Shown here: positions 22,670 to 35,520 of the stretch, piece after piece
Numbering within the stretch: position 1 is the stretch's first letter
How the letters are laid out: the number at the start of each line of letters is the position of its first letter
DNA from: Tretioscincus oriximinensis
Taxonomy: Eukaryota > Chordata > Lepidosauria > Squamata > Gymnophthalmidae
Assembly (NCBI GenBank): GCA_022410635.1
Contig: JAJVDF010000137.1
Location: 1,969,522 to 2,033,521 of the forward strand
DNA: 64,000 nt
Direction of reading: 5' to 3'
Notes under the pieces: model-generated
The model's input: only the letters and a program-made list of their open reading frames with translations
Database searches by the model: none
Told to the model about the DNA's origin: nothing
Position numbers and translations under genes: made by a program

Positions 22670-23150
22670 CAATCCACGGCCGACACACATCACACCAGTC
22701 TTGAAAGAGCTGCACTGGCTGCCAATCTGCTATTGAGCCCAATCTAAGGTCACTTTAACTTATAAGCCCCTAAATAACTTGGTCCCCTAATATCTAAAGG
22801 AACACCTTCTCCCACACCAACATGCAGAGGAAGGCCTCCTGTTTGTACCACCCCTTTCAACAGCCTGGGGGTTGTTGGGAACCTGGGGTAGGTCCTTCTT
22901 GGTGGTTGCCCCCAGTCTATGGAATAGTCTCCTCCTCAAGATGCGTCGATCACCATCACAGTATTCTTTTAGAAGATCTCTGAAGATGCACCTCTTTCAT
23001 CTGGCCTTTGGTTGAAGAAATGATATTTCTCTTCCTACTTCTAGATACTGTTTTACACTGTTTTTAATATCAATTTTGTATTGTTGTTTTTATTGTTGGT
23101 TGCCCTGAGACCTTCAGGTATAGGTATACAACTAACTAACTAACTTAATT
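22670..23150 (+). mobile_element. L2-like LINE 3' end
   Basis: Nucleotides acatcacaccagtcttgaaa, gagctgcactggctgcca and, later, gaagatgcacctctttcatc match the ORF2 end at 58560-58880. The tail ttgccctgagaccttcaggt and (TAAC)n close it. Frames are broken. Confidence 0.85.
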
Positions 23151-25496
23151 AAAAAAATCTATGCTAACAAACACATTAACTAGCCAATCTTCAGCATTGT
23201 GGTGGTAATTAAGCTGCAATTTTGGTTCAAGTACAGCAGACACAAAACATTTATTCTATTTTTTATTGAGAGTTGCTTTTTATACAGTAAAGAGTGCAGG
23301 TCTCAGCAGCATATTATGGATAACAGAATCTGCAATCCCATAATCACTTACAGAGAATAAGCTTCAGCTTCTCAGAGAATATTACAGGGTTGCATTTCAA
23401 GTGGTGTATACCTAAACAGACTATCAATAATAATTTAACTTATCAGAAGAGAAAGACACAACAACATATGTTGATATGACTGTATGGACAAATAATTAGG
23501 CCAGTTAACATGAAAGCAAATAAGCTTGACAAACAGCTTGAGACATGGTACATGCACTCATAAATTCTCATAAATTAAAGCTAGCGGCCCTCTTGCATTA
23601 TTTAAAAAGTAACACATTTAAAACAAATTACTTCAAATGCACAAAAATAATCTATTCCTCCAAAACTAAGAAATAACTGCCAGCTTCAGCTAAGCAGAAG
23701 ATCGTGAATATTTTTCTCATACAAACTTGCAAGTAAAAACTAGAGTTTTCATTTTCATTTTTTAAAAATGTAAACTTGATGAAAGTTAAGCAAAAACCAC
23801 AGACAGTGATTGAACATGTCAAAGCAAAGAAAGGCACATGCAAACTGCCATGTGCAACTACATCGAAAACAAAACAGAATAATAGTGCAGTTATTTCATT
23901 TATAACCTGAAAATAGAGAGGTAAACTCCTTTGTCACCTTCATATGTCATATCTCTGAAAGACATTGCACAATTTCAATTATTTGTGTAAGACATTTGGT
24001 TTTACAGTTTCTTTAACACTAGGAAAAATTTGGACTTCTTAATTTCAATGACTTTATTGATTAAATGCAGTTGACTCTCTAATTTTACTGACATTGTTAA
24101 TTGGATGCAGGCTCATCAAAATTAATATTTTAGATCCTGATTCTGTGAAAACGAATTGTCATGATCAAACAGGATTAAATGTCGTAAATACAGTGATAAA
24201 ATCTAGGAATCACCTTTCTCTAAAATAAAACAGAATGATGAAACACAGAGAAGCATTTGATAATGTAGAATGTTACTTATTAGTTTATTCCTTGTTGTAG
24301 TTTGCTTTTACCCCTTTCACTTTCCTGCTTTCAAATAGCTTTCCCGCCGGTTTCCCCTTCAGTGGCAAACTGTGCGTCTATTCATTGATCTGCTAGTCAA
24401 TGCAGGGTAGAGAACTGCAGGCTCTCTATAACCCTCTGCTTTCCGTTTTTCAACGCTTTAGTTCTTTAGTTCCTTCCAAAGTTAGCGTATAACTTCGGAG
24501 TTATATTGGGATTTATTTCCGTTAATAAAGTTCCTTCTGGAAAATCAAACCTCATCTATTTTCTTCTTCCAAGAAGCCAATTATTCCAGTAATTGTATAA
24601 TTGGGACCAAAAGTTGATTAGTGTATTGTAATTTGTAAGTTGGTCCAAGGAACTATTTCCAGTGTGTGTAGACCACCAAACCACCTACATTTTCCATTGT
24701 ACACAGGTCTTCTAGCTGTTCCTCAACAAATTAAAATTATATATTAAAAAGTAAATGTGGTTAATATTTATAACAAAAAATAATTGTGCAACAAGAACAA
24801 ATACTCATTTTACCCATATGCACATATACGTCTTATACTTTTTAAAAATTCACTGTTCATGACTCATATTTAATATCTAGAGTGATAAGGATAGAGTCTG
24901 AAACCTTTAACAAAGCATATTAACCTTTTGTTCTGCACATGAGTTATGATCTTTCCCCGATTTAGATCTATGCCTAGATTCCACTGTGTCCCATGTAGAT
25001 TCAACAATTGAGTCCTGTGCAGTTTACAACAACTGAAATAAATGTGTCTAAGATGTTATATTGCATTTATATACAAAAAAGGAGCTTCATGAATATTAAT
25101 CTTCATAAGGAAATAAAATGGAAGGGTGTTTAAAAGAAAGGCGTACATCATTTGAAGAATATTTAGCTGAAATACTTATTAATCAGCTATACATGAGTGC
25201 TGTTTATGTTTCAGATGGGATGTGGTTAAATAATATTTTTGTACATGCTACTGCATTCACAACTCCCTATCTTTTGTCCACTCCATCATAAGAATTCAAC
25301 AATAGTGAAAGATGAAATCCGTTACATGTGGAAAATGTAATTTTTGTTCATTACTGATCTTTTTAATTACAATTATTCATTATTTAAAGGGACAATTCTA
25401 GAAACTGTTTCTATTGTCATTATAATTGACTATGTACTGTAAATCTGAGGCGTGTTAGCACTCATTTAATTAATATCAAAATCCCTACAATTGTAT

Positions 25497-25855
25497 TTTG
25501 TCTAGACTGCTTTTAAATATTAATTTAGGAAAGAGAGGAATGAGAGGAGACATGATAGCGGTCTACAAATGTCTGAAAAGCTGTCACAAGGGATCAACCC
25601 TATCTTCATTTGAACATGCTATGACTAGAAGCAATAAGTTGAAATTGCCAAGGAGTAGATATGGAATGGATATTAGAAAAAATGATCCAATAGCGAGTCA
25701 GTGGAATTGGTTGACACAGGTTAAGTTGCCTTTGAGGGAAATTTTCAAACAGAAGCTGGACAGCCATCTATCTGAAATGCATTCTGAATTGAGGGGACTG
25801 GAGTCAAAGATCGTGGAGATCCCTTCCAACATTATGATTCTGTGATTCCATCTTC
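25497..25855 (+). mobile_element. CR1 LINE 3' fragment
   Basis: 'gagaggagacatgatagcgg' followed by 'tctacaaatgtctgaaaagc' and a terminal 'attatgattctgtgattcc' are the CR1 3' region with its ATTCTRTG-type octamer end. The 115-codon frame here is the retroposon's non-coding end, not a gene. Confidence 0.85.
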
Positions 25856-26589
25856 ACAGAATTTCATTTGATGATCTTTCTGAAGAACCACAAATATATT
25901 CCCTATTTTTTGAGTTTTTCATGGGCCTAAAAGTTTGACATTAAAGTCCTCTTCAGGTCTTTAGTAAAACATTAAATTATGGACTCATCAAAGGCCAAAT
26001 ATATTAGGGCAAAGATCTACTTAATCTAGCATCTTAAGAAGCCTCTCACAGGATCCATTAGATGCCTTCATGTGCAGCAGTACAACTCTGCTACCATTCA
26101 CAAGCCATCAAGACCAAAGCTGTGTTCAGTCATCACACAGTTCTTCTGCTATTGATGAATTTTCTAGAATAAAGCATGAATATTGCAGTATAGACAAAGT
26201 TTTATTCCAGGATACCCTAGTGGAATAAGAAAGCAATTGTCTGGATGTGATGTTGGAAAGAGAAGGAATGAAATCAAAGAACGCTGTATTAACTGAAGGA
26301 AAAAAGAGAAAATATTTTTTTAAAAAAGTAATCCTATTGGATTACAATTCAAAAAGCAAATTTATACAGTTTGCAGAATCCCATGTAAAAAATTGTTCAG
26401 ATTGCCCTTTCAACTACATATTTACCTTGCTTTGTACTGAGCCAAAATTCACTTCCATCAATGGTAAAAATTTTAAATATCAGAGAAAATCGTAGCATTC
26501 CTTTGATTTGCTATTTTACCACATCATGGATATGCCGAGTTTTCTATTTCATCTGTGAAGCAGTCCAAGATTAGATTATCTGAAGAGCC

Positions 26590-26720
26590 AAACTTCAACT
26601 CAGCAGGCCATACCGTAGTCTATACTGGCGACATGCAGAAAGGGCTCAGATGTTCATGAACACCAACTCCCATCATATAGTTTGGTTCAGTAGGCTGGAC
26701 ACACTACTGTAGTTCAGAGC
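26590..26720. mobile_element. Foldback element, family B, remnant
   Basis: 'gccataccgtagtctatact' matches the central arm of the family; the remainder is decayed. Confidence 0.45.
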
Positions 26721-27060
26721 TATGAATTGAACACCCCTGGAACCAGAGAAAAGCCGTGGCCTATCTCTTCAAGTTGGCATCAGTCTGTTTATTCCATAGT
26801 GCCACTGCCCTTTTCTTCCGGCATCCTTCTTCCAGATGCTCATTAGTCTGATCCTTCTGGTGAGTGCCACAGTCTACTTCTAGAAACTCTGCCATATCCA
26901 AAGGAAGTAGGCTGTGGTGTACTTAGCAAAAGAAGCAGAGATTACATGGTAGTGGCAGGGGCATGAGTGCCTGCCTGCTACACTCCTCTCTGGCTTCCTT
27001 GCCACTGCGATAGGGTTGCTGCTAAGCTGTTACATTTGCTCACATGACCACAGCATGGAG

Positions 27061-27092
27061 AAGGAAGGAAGGAAGAAAGGAAGGGAAAGGGA
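27061..27092. repeat. Short GGAA/GAAA run
   Basis: aaggaaggaaggaagaaagg and following purines, within the candidate 3' UTR region. Confidence 0.85.
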
Positions 27093-30000
27093 GTGATGAT
27101 GAGGGGAAGAATCAGAATAATGGTTAGTAGTGAACTATTTTTACAAAAACATGTGGTGGTTGTTTATGCGGTGTGGGTGTGGCATGGGTGTGAGATGGGG
27201 CTTAGGTGTGTGTGCCAGAGATCTCATTTTTTTCCAAATTAAAATGTGGTAACTTTAGCTGAGCACAAAGTGTCATTCAACTTTATTGAGTGGACATACA
27301 ACTACTTAATGTTAGTGTGTTAAGATTTGGGGTTTTGGAGAGAGCTGGAAACTCTGTCTGCAGTGACAAAGCACTTGTCATACAAAGCAATAGCAACCAG
27401 GTAATTAAGCATAAATTTCCAACTTGTAATGTGTGATAACAGGGAAAGATGACATTCATTTTTAGTTGGTGCCATTCCTTATTTAACCATGGATTATTTT
27501 AGAACATTTATGACACATGACAAAACAAAAAAGCAACAAGTGCTTAACATACTTTTTCTAAAACTACTCCAAAATCATTAGTAGTGTGCCATTTTAAAAA
27601 AAGCTTTATACGTTAGTTTTAAATATATGTTATGTGTTTAGCACAGGAGTGTACGTGCAATATTACTGTTTAAATCTATTACACATAATAATTTAGAAAA
27701 AAAATGCAATTTAAATAAATCAGTAATTTGGATTAGGATTAAGCTCTTTTGACATGTAGTTCTGAAGGCCTCAGCATTTACAACAAAAAGTTCCTTAATC
27801 GTTTTTTTCACGCAGAACTCAAATGAAAGTAGATTGTGGATTGTGACCTGGGTATACAGTGGCTGGCAATCTTTTTTCCCTTGCTTACCCCGTTTCCATA
27901 AATTGTACTTCTTTCAAATTAGATTTTTTGGGGTAATTTGTTATTTCAAAAATTCCATCATTATTCAGTCTTTTTCGCCCAGCCCTAAATGCCTTGGTTT
28001 ATTCCCCTTGTGGTTCTTATATCCCAGATTGGGCCTCACTATTTTATATTCAGGGTATGAGGTCTTCCCATAGTTAGAACATTTTGCCTGCTAGCAGGAC
28101 AGGAGCTTAAAATGGAAGGAGTGTGTTATGCTTTTTTATATTAATTCATTATATTATTGAATGAAATGTTCTATTTCACCATTGTAGGACATACAATAGG
28201 GATCATGCCAGTAGAAACAGTTAGTCATATTACAGTGAGCTGCCAATACCAGTGAAGACAGATCCATGCTGTCTGCTACACTGATATAAATCACTCATCC
28301 AACAGAGCAGCATCTCGAAAGTATAACTTTTGTTCATCTCTGGAGCACTTTATATCATAACAAGTGCAATTCTGTCATGCACTTAGGTTTAAACTCTGAA
28401 CTACTGCTGATTATATATATCACAATGATGTTGACTGAAACAATGAGAAATTCCCATGGATTGCACAAGTATATGTACTGCAATAGGTTTGTTTGCAAAG
28501 CTCTTAAATGAGCAAAAATATACAGCAGATATCTTTAATTACTTTAGGAAGCTGTTATTTCCAATGTGGCTCTATAGTTTGCAAGTTTGTTGTAGAATAA
28601 GGTTCCCAGTGTGTGTGTTCTTATAGATGCACTGATACAGAGATTAGTGATATGCAGGAATGCAGTATTTACAGCAATTGTGGTCCTGCCATCCATTTTT
28701 AAAACTTTCACTAAAAAAGATAGCGTTGTAGAACACACCCTTTCCTTTCTTCCATTTTCAAAATAAACCCTGAAAAGCATGGAGATTAAGGGAGAGAGAA
28801 TGGGAATATTTTCAATAGTGAATGTGGTCCAATAATAGTGTGAATTTTGCATTTTTGAATCTTCCTACATGTATCCATTCTGGCCCTACTTCCTACATAT
28901 TTGATTTTTACAAATCCCTATTTTAAAGAGATGCTTTTAATTAATCCTCATGGATAAGGCACACTAAGGTTTGGTTTAGTCAGAATATTCCAAAATGTTT
29001 GCATAGTGATAAACAGAACAACAATCTGTTGGACTCAGTTTAACAAGTATACAAACATACCTGGATTAGCAGATATTTATGCTACTATCTGCTTTTTGAA
29101 AACTGGAGACCATGTGTGTATCATAAACATGTTTTGAGGAACAATAAAATATGAATAAAAATATTATTAATCTGATGAATAATAAAAAATATCTGAATGG
29201 TTCACTGTCAAACTGAATGACAATCTATTATTTATCACTCATGGAATAAAACCAGATAAGCATCAGGCTTCTGCCTCTGTTTTTTATTTTCTTCAGTTGA
29301 ATCACTGTGCCCAAATCATAAATGTCTTGCTATTTTAAATTATTGTATGAACTAAGCCTGATAAGTCAACCATGATCTGAAAATTACTTGACNTACTGCA
29401 ATTTATCGATGTGCAGGTGAACCGTGGAACGCAAATTCTTGACCTCCTCTTTTTGCAGTAGATATGGGGGACAAACAAAAGGGGAAATATGCAGAACTGA
29501 TGGGTTAACAGACCATGTCCCATGCTAATAACATTGTCCAAGCACAATTCGTAGGAAATATTTATAGTTTCTACTACAATAATTCTGCTATTTCTTTGTG
29601 TTAGACTTTGGTCTGGATCAGGGCATATAAAAAAAGGATTTGGTAAGGAGTATAAGGAAAATGTATCACAAAGAAACAGAAGAAAATTTTAATTTGTCCT
29701 GTGTCCTGTCTTTGAGGAACATAATTTCAGATGTCCATCAGCATCCAATTTGCAGTCAATGATTTGTTGAATTCTGTAATTTAAGAATCAGAAAAGGATC
29801 AATAATCTCTATGGCTGGCTAAAGATACCCAGGATGTGGTCCCATTCCACAGCACTGAAGCCTATAGCTTTAACGATAGTTCAAGCCACCATTCTGAGAA
29901 TTTGTAGATCTGTGTGACAAGCAGAAGTCAAGAGGACAGAGGGCAGACCTTAGTTCTGTGACATTTTCAGTTCATCACTGGGTGTAAAAGATGACAATGA

Positions 30001-30733
30001 GGGCATTTTTAAAAATAGATCTTCTACCCGTAGACAGCAGCAAAGCTAATTACTTAACATTAGGAGAAAACCGAGGTATTCTCCACGTGCCATGGGGGGA
30101 AAGCAACAAGAATTTGACTTATTTAGAAATTGGAATGTTGTACACTATAAATCTTGTACATTCCAAAATCGAGAACTGCTTCTCCAGTAGCCAGAAGGGA
30201 AAAATTAACACAAGCCATAAAACAACATTTAGGACTTTGCTTATGCAGGATATATGGATCACCATTGTAAAGTCACTAGTTGCATATATATATTATTCCA
30301 CTTGCTTTACTAAGGAGGAGGGTGGAGCAATGCATTCTTAAGCATGGCCAAAACATTTTTCTGAGCTTAGAAAAGCTCCACAGGTAGGAGTTCATAAGTG
30401 CTCTGCCCAACGTTGTCCTTGAGTTTTAAACAGCAGTAGCAACTTTTCTTTCTGTAACACCTATCAGCTGGCAGCAGAATAATAAATAATGGACACAAAT
30501 AAGACGTTTCTAATAATAAATGTAAAGAGAACTGAAAATATTTCAAGTAAGCTACATTTGGCCTTATACCAGTTAGTTCACTTCATGAATGTAATTTGGC
30601 GTTCAGCCTTCTTCTTGGTCCAAGCTATTTAATGCACTGAAGGACCACTATTTGTTATTCTTAAAGTTGCCCTTTAAGCATCCATTTTGAAGGGGAAAAA
30701 TATTTCTTTAGGTTACCAATGTTTTCCTGCAAA

Positions 30734-30911
30734 TCAGGTATTTGAATAGGACAGTTCAAACATGTTGCAGGCTTCTTCCAGGCTTTCATCCATGTTGAGT
30801 CTTTTCCAGAAAGATTTTTGTTTCATCTGAAGCTCTTTCCGCACACACCTAGGGCAAGGGACAGACTTCACCTTGCATTCCGAATGGAAGACAGCGCCAC
30901 AACTGTCACAC
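30734..30911 (-). CDS. PLEKHM3: PLEKHM3 terminal coding exon with stop codon
   Basis: The last coding exon starts after ttccag (AG at 30913-30912), completes the split Arg codon and encodes [18 protein letters not shown] and a basic/amphipathic tail ending MFELSYSNT before TGA at 30736-30734. Cysteines 140, 143, 151, 158 and 161 and His148 complete the C/H-rich zinc domain begun in the previous exon. In relatives such as Rubicon and PLEKHM1 this Rubicon-homology region contacts Rab7; the same role here is inference. An open frame continues upstream into the intron (to 31051) but lacks family similarity there, so the splice-defined start is preferred. The total visible coding sequence is 594 nt including the stop. 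Confidence 0.95.
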
Positions 30912-30954
30912 CTGGAAGCACAAAACCAAACATTTGTACAATTTTCTATATTAA

Positions 30955-31060
30955 TCAGACAAGCAGTAGTGTTAGTCTGGATCAAAATTCCTAGCAAAGG
31001 GATCTCATAGCACCTCAGGGACATATAATAGTAGGTAGCATGAATTTTCATAGACTGTCC
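30955..31060. mobile_element. Foldback element, family E, remnant
   Basis: 'agtgttagtctggatcaaaa', 'agggatctcatagcacctca' and 'gcatgaattttcatagact' preserve the family order. Confidence 0.55.
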
Positions 31061-31108
31061 AATTCTTTACATATTTTCTTCTACTGCACTTGAAGAAGCA
31101 GACCTACA

Positions 31109-31389
31109 AATTCCTTTCAGATTTCATGGCATCTTAGAGACTAAGAATAGAAAGCTTGAACTTTTGGAGACTGAGTTTTATTCTGGACTGTGTCTCAGAA
31201 TAGGGCTCTGCAACCCACATCCCAGTGTAGACTATAGCAGACTCCATTAAGGACCTGCCATAGTCTACATCAGGATGCAGGTGGTTGGCCCTATTCCAAG
31301 ACATGGCCCCAAATAAGGCTCAGTCTACCAAAGTTCAAGATATTAACTTTCCATTCTTCTCCAAGATGCTATGAAATCTAAAAGGAATT
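31109..31389. mobile_element. Foldback element, family B, near-complete palindrome
   Basis: The element starts aattcctttcagatttcatg and ends with the inverse catgaaatct-type arm (ctatgaaatctaaaaggaatt). Pairing continues inward to gtgtagactatagcag and ctgccatagtctacat. At 281 bp the whole unit can fold into one stem. Confidence 0.85.
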
Positions 31390-31399
31390 CTGCACTGAA

Positions 31400-33270
31400 A
31401 CTAACCTAGCCTAATTTCATCTGAAAGCCAGTTATACAGAGCCCTCCTCATTATAAACCATGGAACCTTAATGCTTGCATTGCAACAGTGGCTCAGCCAG
31501 GCAGCTGACCTGCAATTTGGTCCACAAATATGTAAACCACTCAGATTTGATCAACCAAAGTTTGTGCTGAATGGCAGCTGTTAGGATTTGCTTAATCCTG
31601 AACTCCCTTATAGATTTTGCAAGCCTAACTGAAACATGCTATCCATTCTTTACTAAACTGAGATACTTCCAAGCAAATCAAGTGAAAACCTAGATGATGG
31701 CCAAAGAAAACAGTTGAGCCTTTACCATTTTAAATCACCCGCATCTGACACTAATGCTGACTTTATCAAGTTAATTCCCCTTTCCGTAGTGATTTACAAT
31801 TCCTTGGAAATTGCTGGAGACGAATGATTGATGAGAGTGTCATTTTGCATTCATTCAAGGCCTCTCCCTTTCCCTCTTTCGATCAGCCTTCCCAGTCAAC
31901 TGGAGAATGTAAAAGCTTATCAGGAACTTCTGTCAAAATGGACGCCTTTAGGGATTATGGAGCATGAGGCACACCTGCCCTGCTACCCAGATGTATTATA
32001 TCAGGGGATGAGGAAGGGAAAGAGAAGATTAACGATTTTGAAATTAAGAGCACACACATCAGTCAAGCAATTTGCGAAATTGTCAACCCCCCACTCCTCA
32101 AATCTTGGTATCACAAAAAATCAGCTTGTCCTTAACATGAACAGGCGTGATTACAAACCTTATGAAAAGGAAGGCCTCTTGCTAGGTATTGCTTAAACCT
32201 TCATCACCATCCATTCTTTGGTCTCCCAAAATTTTTCATTCATTCACCAACATTATGCTCTTTTCACAAATTTATTATGAATTTAAAACATTTGTATTCT
32301 GATTCCTTAGATCCAAACTGCAAGGTAGTTTACAGTAACGTTTAAAAACAAGCTTTAACATCTGTCCCTTAATATTTTGAATCCTTACCCTTATATAAGA
32401 GTCCTTATTGGTAAAAAATATAAACCAATGGCATCATCTACCAGGGCACATGAGCCTCCAAACCTCCTGCCCCCTGCTGCTTGGGAAACAGGCTTCCCAG
32501 GAGGCAACATACCCCATAGCCCACCATCTGATTTTCAGAGGTGGTAAAAAGCTTCTTTACTGCCTCTCCCACTTCTGCAAATAGAGATGGCAGCCCATGG
32601 GGCATGCTGCTTCCAGTGGCAAATTCTTTTTCTTGCATGGATTCATACTTTGTCAGTAATCGTGTGACAGCAGCCATGTCGTGGACTCATGGAAGTGGAG
32701 GGAGGATTTTATTCACAGTTGTGCTCTCACTTTCACATTAAGTTACAGATACTTAAAGCAGGTCAGACACTCCGAAAACTTAAACCTGCGCAAAATAGTT
32801 CCCACTGTGTATTAAAAAGCAGGATTGGAGCCTTTCTTGGTAGCAACACAAGGGGTAACACATTGCTGAATGACCTATGGTGGATAAAATTAATACACAA
32901 ATTCTCCTGGATGGTGAAATGCCCACTGAATATCTGCTAGGTATCGTAAATAAGACTCAGAGTCAAAACTAAATAGATATTTTATTTGCTTTACATAATT
33001 TCTAGTAAGAATGTTATCGCAGCTTTGAGACTAACAATAAAAAGGTAAGCAACATGAATCTACTTCTGCAGGTGCTATGGAAAGAACCACAGCATTGTTT
33101 TATGTAGAATGTGGAAAATTCCGCAGCTGAAGCCTTGTTTGCATAATGAAATTTAGGAATCTGTTACAACACATGTAATGTGTTATCCCTAAAATGCATT
33201 ACTGAACCTGTGCAAAACAGGATCCAAGAAAAATCCACATATTTCAATGCACTCTGCATTCTGTCTATTA
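31400..33270. other. Unassigned intronic sequence
   Basis: Frames at 31828-32196 (plus) and 32438-32677 (minus) show no domain or splice logic. A family-E trace may lie at 33020-33060. Confidence 0.4.
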
Positions 33271-33276
33271 GAGGCC

Positions 33277-33585
33277 ATGAAGAAGAACAGGAAGAACTGG
33301 GTTCTTATACGCCGCTTTTTTCAGCTTTCAAAGGGACTCAAAGTGGCTTACAAAGGGTATTTTGCCCGAAGGCTAACATTCTATCTTCCCCACCAGGCTA
33401 TGGTAGTTCCCATGTATCTACTTGCAGTCGTTGCAATTTCTTGCAATTCTTGCTTTCGAATAGCTGGGTTGGCTAGAGCTACAGGCTAGTGGAAGGTGCT
33501 CACCCCTTCCCACGTCCCACACAGGGCTTCGAAACCCGATCTCCCAGCTGAGAGACGGATTCCTTAGCAACCGAGCTATCCATGA
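33277..33585 (-). mobile_element. SINE-1, full length, antisense
   Basis: It reads in reverse from a gaagaag tail through agcggcgtataag-type hairpin sequence to the head ggatagctcggttgctaagg. Confidence 0.92.
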
Positions 33586-33602
33586 GTGAACTAAGAAGAA
33601 GA

Positions 33603-33790
33603 AAATCAACCCTCACTGCTCACCGAGGGTTAAATACTTTGTAGACTATGTAGCCAAAGTTAATTGTAAAATACTCTGGTGCTGGGAAAAGTGGAAGGTC
33701 AAAGTTGTAGAGAATGGTTGAGAATGAAATGGATAAAGTCATGGAAGTAACAAACATGGGTTTTGGGAGGCAGTGGGACCTGCCATGCTA
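33603..33790 (+). mobile_element. Bov-B LINE fragment, degenerate
   Basis: 'aaatcaaccctcactgctca' and later 'gggaggcagtgggacctgcc' and 'atggtccatgg' occur in the order seen at 43560-43830. Confidence 0.7.
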
Positions 33791-33799
33791 TGGTCCATG

Positions 33800-35135
33800 G
33801 AGGTGAGAAAGAAAATTACTAACAACAAGCAGGAAGGCTAACTACAGAGTGGAAAACCTTATTTGGGTACTATCCAGGTCTTCCTTGGTACTTCTTCAGG
33901 TTTCACACATACCACATAGTAGAAAAAGCACCTCAGAACAAATGAATTGTATCTGTTTAAGTCAGAGGTTTCCAAATAGGAGGCTCCAGATGTTGTTAAA
34001 TTAGAGCTCTCATTATTCTGTGACTTTTCACCTTCTGGGTTCCTAAATTCAAGAACTTGTAATTAGCAATCAATCTGTTTGCCAAGATTTTATTCAATGC
34101 CTTTACTGTTTTAACTGCTGGACAGGTTTTTTTTTGTAGTTTATGGAAGATATGGATAAAATTACTACAATTATGCTATTTTATTCTGTTATTTTATTTT
34201 ATTCTGTTTTATTCTCAGCATTGATGTTCTCGATATCCTCCTACTCAGGATATTCTAAGTATTAAAAGGATTGGAGTGGAAAACAGATCTACACAGTGCT
34301 AACATCTGCTTAAAGGAAGGCACATCATGAAAGTTTCTAGAACATGACCTTCCATTCAAGAAGATTGTCTAAAGCAGCAATTCTTTCCCCTATATCTGTT
34401 ATTTCTGATGGACATCTAAAGGTTCAAAGAAGCACGTGTGTTGGGAAAGAGGGTGTTCCTCTTATTTACTAAATAGATTTGCTTTTACGTTTACGTTGCC
34501 TTTGTCCTTCTGTTCTCAGATCCCTTTGAGCACAAACACAATGGCAACAGAAAGAAAGCATTTGTTACTTTGAAGACATCAGAAGACAAAAGTTGAAAAC
34601 AAGCACCTAAGGATCATTCATATCCTTTGTTGTTGGCTGCAGTAGTACAGGGAGGAAGATACTTTTCTTGTTTGGCTTCCATGGCTACAGCTGCTGTAAG
34701 GGTGCAACTGTCATGAACTTCCTCCATCCAAATGTATTAGACTACAAATTTCTCCAGCCCTAGCCAGCATAATCAGATAATCTAGAATGAATGTAAGTTG
34801 CAGTCTACAACATGCTGGATGCTACCAAGTGTCTACATGTTACTTAAATGGAAATGGTACATGAAACATTTTTAATTTGTGTGTGGAAGTCTCTATATCG
34901 AGGTGGGGACAAGCCACTTTTGGCCCACTAAGGCCTCTCATCTGGCCAGCAAGAGGCCTTGGCCCTGCCCTGGTAGTCCCCCTTAGCCCAGCCCCGCTAC
35001 TCCGTAGTTGCTGCAATGTGTCTTTTTCCATTTGCCCCCAATGTGGTGGGGGTACGGCTTCGGAGACCACGAGCAGGCAACTGCCATCATCTAATTGCAA
35101 CTTGTGACAATGTGACTCGAGTGGGACCTTTTTTC
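33800..35135. other. Unassigned intronic sequence
   Basis: A GC-richer patch at 34890-35100 has no recognised family. No gene is supported. Confidence 0.4.
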
Positions 35136-35139
35136 TTTG

Positions 35140-35520
35140 GAGGATTTATATATTTATTCAACACCATCCTATAGCTAAAAGTCTCAAAATAGTCAACAGT
35201 GCCTGAAAAGGGAGAGGGGTAGCTGGTTCTTGTGCTGAACGCCAGGGTAAAAAGGTATATCTTCAATGATTTTCTGAATTCATACAGTGAAGATGTCTGA
35301 TATGCCTCATTGGGAGACTATTCCATAGTCTGGGGCCACATGTTGGAGTAGGTCATATATTGGAGTCCCACCTCCTGTACGATTGAGAGTAGTGATATAA
35401 TCAGGAAATTGTCCTCTGCAGACTGACAGGTAGGTAGATATGGGAGAAAGCATTCCTTTAGATAGCTGGTTCCAATGTCATTTAGGGCCTTATAAACTAA
35501 GATAAACACCTTGAATTAGG
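35140..35520. repeat. Interspersed repeat related to 20497-20790
   Basis: 'gggagactattccatagtct' and 'gggccttataaactaagata' are blocks I associate with a squamate retroposon. The class is uncertain. Confidence 0.5.

Larger units (their letters stand above)
23250..30733 (-). other. PLEKHM3: Repeat-poor region downstream of the PLEKHM3 stop; candidate long 3' UTR
   Basis: This AT-rich DNA follows the stop codon and holds only a CR1 fragment (25497-25855), a degenerate CR1-like trace near 26.0 kb, a palindrome remnant near 26.6 kb and a short GGAA run. AATAAA hexamers on the minus strand occur at, for example, 29283-29288, 27282-27287 and 24512-24517, and a close pair lies at 23250-23267. A long UTR is inference; the true poly(A) site cannot be read from sequence alone, and part of the block could be intergenic. 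Confidence 0.4.

Noticed and set aside
25498..25845. 115-codon frame that could look like a gene
   Set aside because: It coincides with the conserved 3' end of a CR1 retroposon, which is non-coding.
30912..31051. 5' extension of the last PLEKHM3 exon
   Set aside because: The extension is intron, with a good acceptor at 30913-30912; joining there matches the previous exon's phase.
31828..32196. 122-codon intronic frame
   Set aside because: No recognisable domain, opposite strand to the gene, and no splice borders.
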